This document shows, piece after piece, positions 43,286-52,023 of a DNA stretch of 64,000 bases. The stretch spans positions 1,054,001-1,118,000 of the forward strand of contig OZ241979.1 in assembly GCA_965204235.1 (NCBI GenBank). Reading direction: 5' to 3'. The notes under the pieces are model-generated. The model worked only from the letters and a program-made list of their open reading frames with translations, did not search any database and was not told the origin of the DNA. Positions within the stretch are counted from its first letter, which is position 1, and each line of letters begins with the position of its first letter. The translations under genes and the position numbers were made by a program. The DNA is from JAJDTQ01 sp965204235 (GTDB lineage: Bacteria > Desulfobacterota > Binatia > UBA9968 > JAJDTQ01).

Positions 43286-44397
43286 GTATCGAGGGCCGCG
43301 CCGCGGCGGTTCGATTCGACGAAGTCAGCAAGCACTATGGGCCGGTGGTCGCCGTCAACCGGGTCTCCTTCGAGGTCCGAGCCGGCGACCTGGTGACCTT
43401 GCTGGGGCCCAGCGGCTGCGGCAAGACCACGACGCTCCGCCTCATTGCCGGCCTGGAAATGCCCACGTCCGGCAGCATCCATATCGGCGGGGATGACGTC
43501 TCCCGCCTGCCGGCCAGCGCCCGGGACGTCTCCATGGTGTTCCAGTCCTATGCCCTGTTTCCGCACATGACCGTGTTCGAGAACGTGTCCTACGGCCTTT
43601 CGGTCAGCGGCGTCGCCAGGACGGAGACGCGGGACCGGGCCGAAGAGGGCCTGAAGCTGGTGGGCCTCTCCGGCTACGGCGAGCGCCTGCCGAGCGAGCT
43701 TTCCGGCGGCCAGCAACAGCGGGTCGCCGTGGCCCGCGCCCTGGTCCTCGAACCGACGGTGCTGTTGTTCGACGAGCCCCTCTCCAACCTCGACGCCAAG
43801 CTGCGCCGCCGGGTCCGCGAGGAAATCCGGGAGTTGCAGCAGACCCTCGGCTTGACGACGGTTTACGTCACCCACGACCAGGAGGAAGCGCTGGCGGTAT
43901 CGGACCGGATCATCGTGATGGACAACGCGGAGGTCGCGCAGGAAGGCGCGCCGAGCGAACTCTACGAAGCGCCCCGCAACCTCTTCGTCGCCGACTTCAT
44001 CGGCGACGCCAACGTCGTGGACGCCGAACTGGTCCGCCGCGACGGCGACCACGCGACCGTCCGCGTAGGCGGTAGGGTCGAACTCCGTCTGCCGCACAGG
44101 AACCTGCCCGCAGGTCCCGTCAAACTCGCCGTTCGCCCGGAAGCGGTGATCCTCGAGGCGGGGGAGCCGGAGGCCGGACTCACCGGGACCGTATCGAAGG
44201 GCACCTACGTCGGCAGCCACGTCGAATACACCCTCGACACCGTTCTCGGCGAGCTCTTCGTCGCCGACTACCGGTTCGACGCGTTGATTCCGGCGGGGTC
44301 CCGCGTCCGGATCGCCTTTCGCGACCGCGGCGTCATGCTGCTCGAGGAGCAGTCTCAGGGAAACCCGGAACGATTGCCACGTTCGTCCCGAGCGTAG
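43282..44397 (+). CDS. ABC importer ATP-binding protein (FbpC/PotA class)
   Basis: A 371-residue ATPase: Walker A Gly-Pro-Ser-Gly-Cys-Gly-Lys-Thr-Thr near residue 42, Q loop Val-Phe-Gln-Ser-Tyr-Ala, signature Leu-Ser-Gly-Gly-Gln-Gln-Gln, Walker B Leu-Leu-Phe-Asp-Glu-Pro-Leu-Ser-Asn, switch His in Tyr-Val-Thr-His-Asp-Gln-Glu-Glu, and a C-terminal TOBE domain. ATG overlaps the permease stop (ATGA). The last residues (Pro-Arg-Ser-Ser-Arg-Ala) and the TAG come from an inverted copy of repeat A, so the natural end was probably changed by the repeat, with no expected harm to the ATPase. Confidence 0.9.
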   Translation: MSIEGRAAAVRFDEVSKHYGPVVAVNRVSFEVRAGDLVTLLGPSGCGKTTTLRLIAGLEMPTSGSIHIGGDDVSRLPASARDVSMVFQSYALFPHMTVFENVSYGLSVSGVARTETRDRAEEGLKLVGLSGYGERLPSELSGGQQQRVAVARALVLEPTVLLFDEPLSNLDAKLRRRVREEIRELQQTLGLTTVYVTHDQEEALAVSDRIIVMDNAEVAQEGAPSELYEAPRNLFVADFIGDANVVDAELVRRDGDHATVRVGGRVELRLPHRNLPAGPVKLAVRPEAVILEAGEPEAGLTGTVSKGTYVGSHVEYTLDTVLGELFVADYRFDALIPAGSRVRIAFRDRGVMLLEEQSQGNPERLPRSSRA

Positions 44398-44424
44398 CGA
44401 AGCGGAGTCGAAGGACGCGCTTTT
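44356..44424 (-). repeat. Dispersed intergenic repeat, inverted copy A6
   Basis: Reverse orientation: GGGAAACCCGGAACGATTGC, CACGTTCGTCCCGAGCG, TAGCGAAGCGGAGTCGAAGG and ACGCGCTTTTT. It encodes the C-terminal tail and TAG stop of the ATPase gene and ends in a T run that could serve as terminator in the convergent gap before the membrane-protein array. Confidence 0.85.
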
Positions 44425-44462
44425 TCACGGGGAGACCGGCGCCATTGCGCGCCCGGCGGGGA

Positions 44463-46613
44463 CTACCGGCTCGCTGGTATCTCTACTTCCCAGCCGCGAT
44501 GGCGGTGCGGCTGTCCCGTCCTGATGCCGGAGATGCGATGATCGGGGAGATAGTCGGGGAGTGGCACGACAGCGATGCACTTCCCCTCGAACAGTACGGG
44601 GTGCCCGTAGAGCCGGAAGTCGCGATTGCCGGAACCGTACCGTCCATGCCCTTCGGGCAGGTCCTTCAGATCTTCCGGTATCACCTCCACGACGATCCAG
44701 TACTTCACATCCTCCCGGACGCAGGGATCCTTGACGTGGGCCAGCGCGCCGTCGCCGAGATAGACGTCGAAGTAGGAGCGCGCCGCAGGCTCTCCGGACA
44801 CCACCCGTCGGTACGCGGCCCGGTAGAACTCCACCAGGTCATCCATGCCCGCGGAATCGTACAGGAACACCTGTTCGTTCCCGGGCGTGAGCAGGGCGTC
44901 GCTCTCCACGCGGTCGCGGCTGACGACCAAGTCCGCGGCGCGGCCGGCGACTTCCATGTCCAGAGGGTGCGCCGAGACGCTTCCGGCGGGATCCCGGGGG
45001 CTTGCGGGGTACAGGTGGCGACGTATGCTTGCCATGTCGGGGAACTGTGTCAAGACGCTTCCGGCGAGATAGTATCTCCATATGTGGTCCGATCCGTAGT
45101 ATAGCTGTGTGAACTGCCTGGACCATTCCGGCTCGATGGATTCGAGGACCAGGACCGCCTTTCCCCGCGTGGTTTCGCGTATGGGACCGAGTTCGGCCAT
45201 GGCGGCCTGCTGGACCTCGCCCGCACGGCCGTGCGGGCGCCATCGCCGGTCCATCTGGAAGGCGGAGACGACGAAGGCGAGCAGCGCCGCAACCCCAAGG
45301 CCGACCACCGGACCACGCCCCCAGCGCTTGTGGACGTACAAGAGGAACAGTGAGTAGAACGCCAGCGGGACGCCCACGTAGTACAGGCCCTCGTGGGGGT
45401 TGTCGATGGCGTTGTGGCGCATGGGCAGGGACCAGAAGAACCCCGACAGGGCAAGGACAGCCAGCAGCATGCGGCCCCGCCATGCCAACAGCCGCCTCGC
45501 AAGCCGAACCACGGCCGCGGAGGCGGCCACCACCATCAGCAACAACAGGAAGTAAACCCACAATTCCGGCCCCGAAAGGCCGGACGCCGAAAAGGGAACC
45601 GAGGGAAACCACCCCCGCAACTCCGCTCCCCAGTCGGTCAGCGCCAATGGAACGGAAGCCACGCGGACACGATGGAACTGCTGTCGCAGGAAGCGCAGCC
45701 ACCACCCATGATCGAAGGGGGCTTCCAGATCCTGGTCCAGTCCGGTCCGCTCGAGCATGGACTGGACTGACGGCAGTTCGCTCACCCGCCTCTCGCCTCC
45801 GAACGCGGCGTACTCGTTGGCGAAATTGAAGCCCAGGACGGCCGCGCCGAACAACAGCGCGAACACGCCCAGCGCCATGTAGCGGCTGCACAGCACCGCC
45901 GCCGCAGCCGAGCGCACACGCGGCCACGGCGCGGTCCCGTCCTTCCACGCCCCCATCGCCTCGGTCGCCAAGCCCAGGATGAGGAACGGCAGCAGGAACG
46001 CATATACGCGCCACCCCAGCAGCAGCGCGACGCAGGTCCTGGCCAGCAGTTGCCGGAACCGTCCATCCTGCACGAACACCACCATGCCGTGGAAGACCAG
46101 CATCACCGCGAACAGGTCCACGCCGTACTCCACGCCAACCGCGTTGCCGTACAACAGCATGTAGTAGGAGGAGAACGCCGTGAGGGTGGCGGCCAGCGCG
46201 ACCCAGCGGTGGGAGATGATCCGTGCGAGGGAGTGGAAGGCCAGGATCGCAGCGGCGCTGAACAACAGCAACATGAGCATGCGGGCGGCCAGGATCCTGG
46301 CCGACAGGTCGTTCCCGAAGGGGAGGACGGCGAGTTTGATCAGTGCGTATCCGCCGACGGGAAAGCGGCTGTACATCTCGTACGTGGGTTCGTCGCCCGG
46401 TCCCGGGCGCAGCCCCGGTGACAACCGGAAATGGTGATGGGGCGACAGGTTCTCGGCCATCGCCAGGTTCTTCGCCGTATTCCAGTTGGGGCTGCCGGGA
46501 CGGTAGAAATATCCCCTGTCCACGTTGCAGAGGAACAACGTGGACAGGGCGAGCAGCAGCAACCACAGGGGGATGCGTTCGGGCCGGAAACCGTGGGAGG
46601 GGAATGCCTTCAT
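44463..46613 (-). CDS. Large multi-pass membrane protein, tandem paralogue 1 (possible GT-C-like)
   Basis: A 716-residue protein: a first helix (about residues 14-30), an outward loop with Arg-Gly-Tyr-Phe-Tyr-Arg-Pro-Gly, Ala-Glu-Asn-Leu-Ser-Pro-His-His and Tyr-Glu-Met-Tyr-Ser-Arg-Phe-Pro-Val-Gly-Gly-Tyr, about ten further helices up to residue about 440, and a soluble tail of about 250 residues (Val-Leu-Val-Leu-Glu-Ser...Phe-Asp-Val-Tyr-Leu-Gly-Asp). The topology with acidic residues in the first outward loop recalls GT-C (PMT/ArnT-like) glycosyltransferases, but no diagnostic motif is certain. Three close relatives lie at 46706, 48925 and 61065. A hypervariable region follows Tyr-Tyr-Leu-Ala-Gly-Ser-Val-Leu-Thr. 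Confidence 0.75.
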   Translation of the reverse strand: MKAFPSHGFRPERIPLWLLLLALSTLFLCNVDRGYFYRPGSPNWNTAKNLAMAENLSPHHHFRLSPGLRPGPGDEPTYEMYSRFPVGGYALIKLAVLPFGNDLSARILAARMLMLLLFSAAAILAFHSLARIISHRWVALAATLTAFSSYYMLLYGNAVGVEYGVDLFAVMLVFHGMVVFVQDGRFRQLLARTCVALLLGWRVYAFLLPFLILGLATEAMGAWKDGTAPWPRVRSAAAAVLCSRYMALGVFALLFGAAVLGFNFANEYAAFGGERRVSELPSVQSMLERTGLDQDLEAPFDHGWWLRFLRQQFHRVRVASVPLALTDWGAELRGWFPSVPFSASGLSGPELWVYFLLLLMVVAASAAVVRLARRLLAWRGRMLLAVLALSGFFWSLPMRHNAIDNPHEGLYYVGVPLAFYSLFLLYVHKRWGRGPVVGLGVAALLAFVVSAFQMDRRWRPHGRAGEVQQAAMAELGPIRETTRGKAVLVLESIEPEWSRQFTQLYYGSDHIWRYYLAGSVLTQFPDMASIRRHLYPASPRDPAGSVSAHPLDMEVAGRAADLVVSRDRVESDALLTPGNEQVFLYDSAGMDDLVEFYRAAYRRVVSGEPAARSYFDVYLGDGALAHVKDPCVREDVKYWIVVEVIPEDLKDLPEGHGRYGSGNRDFRLYGHPVLFEGKCIAVVPLPDYLPDHRISGIRTGQPHRHRGWEVEIPASR

Positions 46614-46705
46614 GGATAGTCTGTCTCCATCTTCCAGGGATCGACGTTCGCGGCATGGCCCACGATTCTGGCCTCGTGGCTCCGTCTCCGTGCGGCCGGC
46701 GAGGA
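46614..46705 (-). repeat. Conserved spacer/promoter region of the tandem array, copy 1
   Basis: A 92-bp spacer nearly identical to those at 48833-48924 and 51052-51130, including TCGACGTTCGCGGCATGGCC, CACGATTCTG and GGCTCCGTCTCCGTGC. Because whole gene plus spacer is repeated, each copy likely carries its own promoter. No clear -35/-10 pair can be picked by eye. Confidence 0.65.
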
Positions 46706-48832
46706 CTACCGGCTCGCCGGTATCTCTACTTCCCAGCCGCGGTGTCCTTCCCGGAAACGCGGTCGGCGTGGCCGCTGTCCCGTCCGTATGCCGGAGACGG
46801 GATAATCGGGGAGCGGAAGGATAGCCATGCACTTCCCATCGAACAGCACGCCGATGTAATCGGAGAAGGCGAAAAAGCCCTCGAAGCCGTCCCGCCTGTG
46901 TCGTCCGGGCAGGTCCTTCGGGTCTTCCGGGACCACCTCCACGTAGATCCGGTATCCCGCATCCTCCTGGACGCAAGGCTCCCTGACATGGAACAGCGCG
47001 CCATCGCCGAGATAGACGTCGAAGTGGGAGCGCGCCGCAGGCTCTCCGGACACCACCCGTTGGTACGTGGCCCGGTACAACTCCACCAAATCGTCGATAC
47101 CCGCGGAATCATACAGGAACACCTCCTCGTTCCCGGGGGTGAGCAGGGCGCCGCTCTCCACGCGGTCGCGGCTGACGATGAAGTCTGCGGCGCGGCCGGC
47201 GGCTTCCATGTCCAGGTGCGTCAAGACGCTTCCGGCACGATACCAGTAGCTTCCCCCAGGAGGGGTGCGGAGAGAGCGTATCCTGACGCTTCCGGCGAGA
47301 TAATATTTCCATATCTGGTACGATCCGTAGCCATGATATGTCAACGGCTTGGACCATTCCGGCTCGATGGATCCGAGGACCAGGACCACCTTCCCCCGCG
47401 TGGTTTCGCGTATGGTGCCGAGTTCGGCCATGGCGGCCTGTTGGAGCTCGGCCGCACGGGCGTCCGGGCCCCATCGTTGATCCATCCGGAAGGCGGAGGC
47501 GACGAAAGCGAGCAGCGCCGCAACGGCAAGGCCGACCACCGGACCATGCCCCCAGCGCTTGTGGACGTACAGCAGGAGCAGTGAGTAGAACACCAGCGGG
47601 ACGCCCACGTAGTACATTGCCTCGTGGTCGTGGTGTGCATTGTGGCGCATGGGCAGGGTCCAGAAGAACCCCGACAGGGCCAGGGTAGCCAGCAGCATGC
47701 GGTGACGCCGGGCCAACAGCCGCCTCGCAAGCCGAACCGCGGCCGCGGATGCGACCACCACCAGCAACGACACGAGGGAAACCCACAACTCCGGCCTCAA
47801 AAGGCCGGACACCGACAAGGGAACCGAGGGAAACCACCCCCGCAGCTCGGCTCCCCAGTCGGTCAGCACGAAGGGAACGGACGCCACGTGGACATGATGG
47901 AACTGCTCTCGCAAGAAGCGCAGCCACCACCCGTGGTCGAAGGGGGCGTTCTGGTCCAGTCCGGTCCGCATGAGCATGGACCGGACTGACGACAGTTCGG
48001 TCACCGGCCTCTCGCCTCCGAACGCGGCGTACTCGTTGGCGAAGTTGAAGCCCAGGACGGCCGCGCCGAACAGCAGCGCGAACACTCCCAGCGCCATGTA
48101 GCGGCTGCGCAACACCGCCACCGCAGTCGAGCGCACACGCGGCCACAGCGAGGTCCCGTCCTTCCACGCCCGGACCGCCTCGTGCGCCAGACCGAGGATG
48201 AGGAACGGCAGCAGGAAGGCATACACGTGCCACCCCAGCAGCAGCGCGACGCAGGTCCTGGCCAGCAACTGGCGGAACCGTCCCTCCCGCACGAACACCA
48301 CCATGCCGTGGAAGACCAGCATCACCGCGAACAGATCCATGGCGTACTCGGTGGAGATCCCGTCGCTGTAGAACAGCATGTAGTAGGAGGAGAAGGCCGG
48401 GAGGGTGGCGGCCAGTGCGATCCAGCGGTGGGAGGTGATCCGGGCGAGGGAGTGGAAGGCCAGGAGCGCAGCGGCGCTGAACAACAGCAACATGAGCATG
48501 CGGGCGGCCAGGATCTTGGCCGACAGGTCGTTTCCGAAAGGGAGGATGGCGAGTTTGATCAGTGCATATCCGCCGATGGGAAAGCGGCTGTACATCTCGT
48601 ATGCCGGGACGCCGTCCGGTCCCAGGTGCCGCCCCCGGAACAACCGGAAACCGTGGTCGGGGGACAGGTTCTCGACGATGGCCAGGTTCTTCCAGGAATC
48701 CCAGCCATGGTTGCCGGGGCGGTAGAAGTATCCCTTGTCGAAGCTGTACAGGAACAACGTGGACAGGGCGAGGAGCAGCAACAAGAGGGTGAGGCGTTCG
48801 GGCCGGAAACCCCGGGAGGGGAAGGTCTTCAT
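46706..48832 (-). CDS. Large multi-pass membrane protein, tandem paralogue 2
   Basis: A 708-residue member of the same family. Shared with paralogues: Phe-Arg-Pro-Glu-Arg-Leu-Thr, Tyr-Phe-Tyr-Arg-Pro-Gly, Pro-Phe-Gly-Asn-Asp-Leu-Ser-Ala, Ala-Phe-His-Ser-Leu-Ala-Arg-Ile, Val-Phe-His-Gly-Met-Val-Val-Phe-Val, Tyr-Val-Gly-Val-Pro-Leu, His-Lys-Arg-Trp-Gly, and the soluble tail ending Glu-Ile-Pro-Ala-Ser-Arg. Specific to this copy is a duplicated Ala-Gly-Ser-Val block separated by a Tyr-Trp-Tyr insert near residue 530. Its tail is almost identical to that of paralogue 3, so this pair is the most recent duplication or is kept alike by gene conversion. Function unknown; membrane-bound transfer of a sugar or other group to an envelope polymer is a guess. 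Confidence 0.75.
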   Translation of the reverse strand: MKTFPSRGFRPERLTLLLLLLALSTLFLYSFDKGYFYRPGNHGWDSWKNLAIVENLSPDHGFRLFRGRHLGPDGVPAYEMYSRFPIGGYALIKLAILPFGNDLSAKILAARMLMLLLFSAAALLAFHSLARITSHRWIALAATLPAFSSYYMLFYSDGISTEYAMDLFAVMLVFHGMVVFVREGRFRQLLARTCVALLLGWHVYAFLLPFLILGLAHEAVRAWKDGTSLWPRVRSTAVAVLRSRYMALGVFALLFGAAVLGFNFANEYAAFGGERPVTELSSVRSMLMRTGLDQNAPFDHGWWLRFLREQFHHVHVASVPFVLTDWGAELRGWFPSVPLSVSGLLRPELWVSLVSLLVVVASAAAVRLARRLLARRHRMLLATLALSGFFWTLPMRHNAHHDHEAMYYVGVPLVFYSLLLLYVHKRWGHGPVVGLAVAALLAFVASAFRMDQRWGPDARAAELQQAAMAELGTIRETTRGKVVLVLGSIEPEWSKPLTYHGYGSYQIWKYYLAGSVRIRSLRTPPGGSYWYRAGSVLTHLDMEAAGRAADFIVSRDRVESGALLTPGNEEVFLYDSAGIDDLVELYRATYQRVVSGEPAARSHFDVYLGDGALFHVREPCVQEDAGYRIYVEVVPEDPKDLPGRHRRDGFEGFFAFSDYIGVLFDGKCMAILPLPDYPVSGIRTGQRPRRPRFREGHRGWEVEIPASR

Positions 48833-48924
48833 GGGTGGCCTGTCTCCATCTTCCAGAGATCGACGTTTGCGGCGTGGCCCACGATTCTGTCCTCGCGGCT
48901 CCGTCTCCGTGCGGCCGGCGGGGA
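48833..48924 (-). repeat. Conserved spacer/promoter region of the tandem array, copy 2
   Basis: A 92-bp spacer matching copy 1 except for about ten substitutions; it lies between paralogues 2 and 3 and presumably contains the start signals for paralogue 2. Confidence 0.65.
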
Positions 48925-51051
48925 CTACCGGCTCGCCGGTATCTCTACTTCCCAGCCGCGGTGTCCTTCCCGGAAACGCGGTCGGCGTGGCCGCTGTCCC
49001 GTCCGTATGCCGGAGACGGGATAATCGGGGAATGGAAGGACAGCCATGCACTTTCCATCGAACAGCACGCCGGTGTAATCGAAGAAAGTGGAAAAGCCCG
49101 CCCGCCTGCGCCGTCCGGGCAGGTCCTTCGGGTCTTCCGGGACCACCTCCACGTAGATCCGGTATCCCGCATCCTCCCGGACGCAAGGCTCCCTGACGTG
49201 GAACAGCGCGCCGTCGCCGAGATAGACGTCGAAGTCGGAGCGCGCCGCAGGCTCTCCGGCGGACACCACCCGTTGGTACGCGGCCCGGTAGAACTCCACC
49301 AGATCGTCGATACCCGCGGAATCATACAGGAACACCTCCTCGTTCCCGGGGGTGAGCAGGGCGCCGCTCTCCACGCGGTCGCGGCTGACGATGAAGTCTG
49401 CGGCGCGGCCGGCGGCTTCCATGTCCAGGTGCGTCAAGACGCTTCCGGCAGGATACCAGTAGTTTATCCCGACGGTGTGGAGGGAGCGTGTCAAGACGCT
49501 TCCGGCGAGATAGTACCTCCATATGTAGTGCGACCCGTAGCTCCGATACGTGAACCGCCGGGACCATTCCGGCTCGATGGATCCGAGCACCAGGACCACC
49601 TTCCCCCGGGTGGTTGCGCGTATGGTCCCGAGCTCGGCCATGGCGACCTGTTGGATCTCGACCGCACGGGCGTCAAGGCGCCGTCGTTGATCCATCTGGA
49701 AGGCGGAGACGACGAAGGCGAGCAGCGCCGCGACTGCAAGGCCGACCACCGGACCATGCCCCCAGCGCTTGTGGACGTACAGCAGGAGCAGTGAGTAGAA
49801 CACCAGCGGGACGCCCACGTAGTACAGGGTCTCGTGGTCGTGGTGTGCGTTTCGGTGCATGGGCAGGGTCCAGAAGAACCCCGACAGGGCAAGGGTGGCC
49901 AGCAGCATGCGGCCCCGCCATGCCAACAGCCGCCTCGCAAGCCGAACCACGGCCGCGGATGCGACTACCACCATCAGCAACAACAGGAGGTAAATCCACA
50001 ACTCCGGCCTCGAAAGGCCGGACGCCGAAAAGGGAACCGAGGGGAACCACCCACGCAAACCGGCTCCCCAGTCGGTCAGCGCCAATGGCACGGACGCCAC
50101 GCGGACACGATAGAACTGCTCTCGCAGGAAGCGCAGCCACCACCCGGGGTCGAAGGAAGCGTCCTGGTCCCGGTCCAGTCCGGTCCGCCAAAGCATGGAC
50201 TGGACCGACGGCAGTTCGGTCACCCGCGTCTCGCCTCCGAACGCGGAGTACTCGTTGGCGAAGTTGAAGCCCAGGACGGCCGCGCCGAACAGCAGCGCGA
50301 ACACGCCCAGCGCCGTGTAGCGGCTGCGCAGCACCGCCGCCCCGGTGGAGCGCACACGCGGCCACAACGCGACCCCGTCCTTCCACGCCCGGACCGCCTC
50401 ACACGCCAAGCCCAGGATGAGGAACGGCAGCAGGAACGCATAGACGCGCCACCCCAGCAGCAGCGCAACGCAGGTCCTGGCCAGCAACTGCCGGAACCGT
50501 CCCTCCTGCACGAACACCACCATGCCGTGGAAGACCAGCATCACCGCAAACAGCTCCATGCTGAACTCCACGGAAACCGCGTTGCTGTACAACAGCATGT
50601 AGAAAGAAGAGAAGGCCGCGAGGGTGGCGGCCAGCGCGGTCCAGCGGTGGGAGGTGATCCGTGCGAGGGAGTGGAAGGCCAGGAGCGCAGCGGCGCTGAA
50701 CAACAGCAACATGAGCATGCGGGCGGCCAGGATGCTGGCCGACAGGTCGTTTCCGAAGGGGAGGATGGCGAGTTTGATCAGCGCGTATCCGCCGATGGGA
50801 AAGCGGCTGTACATCTCGTATGTGGGAGCGTCGCCCGGTCCCGGGCGCAAGCCCAGGAACAACCGGAAATGGTGGTCGGGCGACAGGTTCTCGACGATGG
50901 CCAGGTTCATCGAGGAAATCCAGTCATGGTGGCCGGGACGGTAGAAATACCCCTTGTCGAAGCTGCACGGGAACAACGTGGACAGGGCGAGCAGCAGCAA
51001 CCACAGGGTGAGGCGTTCGGACCGGAAACCGCGGGGGAGGAAGGCGTTCAT
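48925..51051 (-). CDS. Large multi-pass membrane protein, tandem paralogue 3
   Basis: A 708-residue member of the family and the first of the tandem genes on this strand. It has the same first loop (Asp-Lys-Gly-Tyr-Phe-Tyr-Arg-Pro-Gly; Val-Glu-Asn-Leu-Ser-Pro-Asp-His-His-Phe), the same helix pattern, and the Tyr-Trp-Tyr-Pro insert after a repeated Ala-Gly-Ser-Val-Leu-Thr block. One codon inserted in the tail (Val-Ser-Ala-Gly-Glu-Pro instead of Val-Ser-Gly-Glu-Pro) distinguishes it from paralogue 2. The ATG at 51051 is preceded by the conserved spacer, shared with the divergent sulfotransferase. Confidence 0.75.
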   Translation of the reverse strand: MNAFLPRGFRSERLTLWLLLLALSTLFPCSFDKGYFYRPGHHDWISSMNLAIVENLSPDHHFRLFLGLRPGPGDAPTYEMYSRFPIGGYALIKLAILPFGNDLSASILAARMLMLLLFSAAALLAFHSLARITSHRWTALAATLAAFSSFYMLLYSNAVSVEFSMELFAVMLVFHGMVVFVQEGRFRQLLARTCVALLLGWRVYAFLLPFLILGLACEAVRAWKDGVALWPRVRSTGAAVLRSRYTALGVFALLFGAAVLGFNFANEYSAFGGETRVTELPSVQSMLWRTGLDRDQDASFDPGWWLRFLREQFYRVRVASVPLALTDWGAGLRGWFPSVPFSASGLSRPELWIYLLLLLMVVVASAAVVRLARRLLAWRGRMLLATLALSGFFWTLPMHRNAHHDHETLYYVGVPLVFYSLLLLYVHKRWGHGPVVGLAVAALLAFVVSAFQMDQRRRLDARAVEIQQVAMAELGTIRATTRGKVVLVLGSIEPEWSRRFTYRSYGSHYIWRYYLAGSVLTRSLHTVGINYWYPAGSVLTHLDMEAAGRAADFIVSRDRVESGALLTPGNEEVFLYDSAGIDDLVEFYRAAYQRVVSAGEPAARSDFDVYLGDGALFHVREPCVREDAGYRIYVEVVPEDPKDLPGRRRRAGFSTFFDYTGVLFDGKCMAVLPFPDYPVSGIRTGQRPRRPRFREGHRGWEVEIPASR

Positions 51052-51130
51052 GGGTGGTCCGTCTCCCTCTTCCAGAGATTGACGTTTGCGGCATGGCCCA
51101 CTAATCTGTCCTCGTGGCTCCGTCTCCGTG
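51052..51130. repeat. Conserved spacer of the tandem array, copy 3 (divergent promoter region)
   Basis: Same spacer as at 46614 and 48833 for about 79 bp (TTGACGTTTGCGGCATGGCC, TCGTGGCTCCGTCTCCGTG), after which the sequence differs and leads to the sulfotransferase. It thus serves as the upstream region of paralogue 3 and of the opposite-strand sulfotransferase. Confidence 0.6.
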
Positions 51131-51173
51131 TTCTTGGCCGGGCCCGGTTGACGGGCGGGTTCGGACCACCGTC

Positions 51174-52022
51174 ATGCAGCGCAGGCTGAAGCAACTGGCC
51201 GCAATCCTTGCGCATCCGCCCATCCTGAAGGATACCATAAGGCTGTCGTTGCTCGGAAGGTTCGACGAAGCGAGGATGTGCGTCGTCAACGCACTCCGAC
51301 GCCCCAACTTCGGCGCCGAGAAGATCGTTTCGCGCAAGTACCGCTATCTCTGGCTCTGCAACCCCAAGGTGGCGTCGCGGAGCCTCATCGCGGCGCTGCG
51401 CAGCGCGGACCCCGACGCCGAGCTCGTCGAGGACAAGAGCATCTCCGATGTCGGCGCAATGTACCCGGAGGCAAGGGGCTATTACAGCTTCGCTTTCATC
51501 AGGCACCCTTTCGACCGGGCGCTCTCACTGTATGCGGAGATGCGGTTCTTCCGGGAACGCTTCGACGGAGTGAACCGGCTCCGCAAGGAGGAGAGGCAAC
51601 GGTTCTACAACGACCATTTCTACGGGCTGGGGGACCTGGACAGCTTCGACGACTACTGCCGGTGGCTGAACACGCCTTACGGCGCCGATGCCTTCGCCGA
51701 CGCCCACTACCTGTCCCAGCGCCCGCAGATACTCCTCGAAGGAGGACGCCTGCCCGACTTCGTCGGCCGTCTCGAGAACATCGGCGAGGACCTGAAACGG
51801 GTCGCCATGCGCCTGGACATGCCGACGCCGGAGTTGCCGATGCTGAACACCATGGCGGGATGGCGACCGTCATCGTCGGAGGCCGTGCGCGCCGCCCGGT
51901 CGGAGATGAGCCATCTCCTGACCGAGCGGAACAGGGCGTTGCTCACCGCTCGCTACGCCGCCGACCTGGAGTTGTACCGGAGCGTTTCGGAAGGTTCCGC
52001 AGAGACCGGAAGACATCCGTAG
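51174..52022 (+). CDS. Sulfotransferase family protein (Sulfotransfer_2-like)
   Basis: A 282-residue cytosolic-type sulfotransferase using PAPS. The 5'-phosphosulfate loop is Leu-Cys-Asn63-Pro-Lys-Val-Ala-Ser-Arg-Ser70, and the 3'-phosphate site is Phe-Ala-Phe-Ile-Arg110-His-Pro-Phe-Asp-Arg-Ala-Leu-Ser118. The C-terminal part with Gly-Arg-Leu-Glu-Asn-Ile fits carbohydrate sulfotransferases of the HNK-1/chondroitin kind. ATG 51174 was chosen over an in-frame GTG 60 bp upstream, which lies inside the conserved spacer. It is divergent from the membrane-protein array and is flanked on its right by a scrap of that array, so sulfate transfer to the same polymer is plausible. Confidence 0.82.
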   Translation: MQRRLKQLAAILAHPPILKDTIRLSLLGRFDEARMCVVNALRRPNFGAEKIVSRKYRYLWLCNPKVASRSLIAALRSADPDAELVEDKSISDVGAMYPEARGYYSFAFIRHPFDRALSLYAEMRFFRERFDGVNRLRKEERQRFYNDHFYGLGDLDSFDDYCRWLNTPYGADAFADAHYLSQRPQILLEGGRLPDFVGRLENIGEDLKRVAMRLDMPTPELPMLNTMAGWRPSSSEAVRAARSEMSHLLTERNRALLTARYAADLELYRSVSEGSAETGRHP

Positions 52023-52023
52023 G

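Noticed and set aside
44463..51051. Tandem paralogues as an assembly duplication error
   Set aside because: The copies differ at many positions, including in-frame inserts and distinct first loops, so they are real divergent copies, although read depth was not available.
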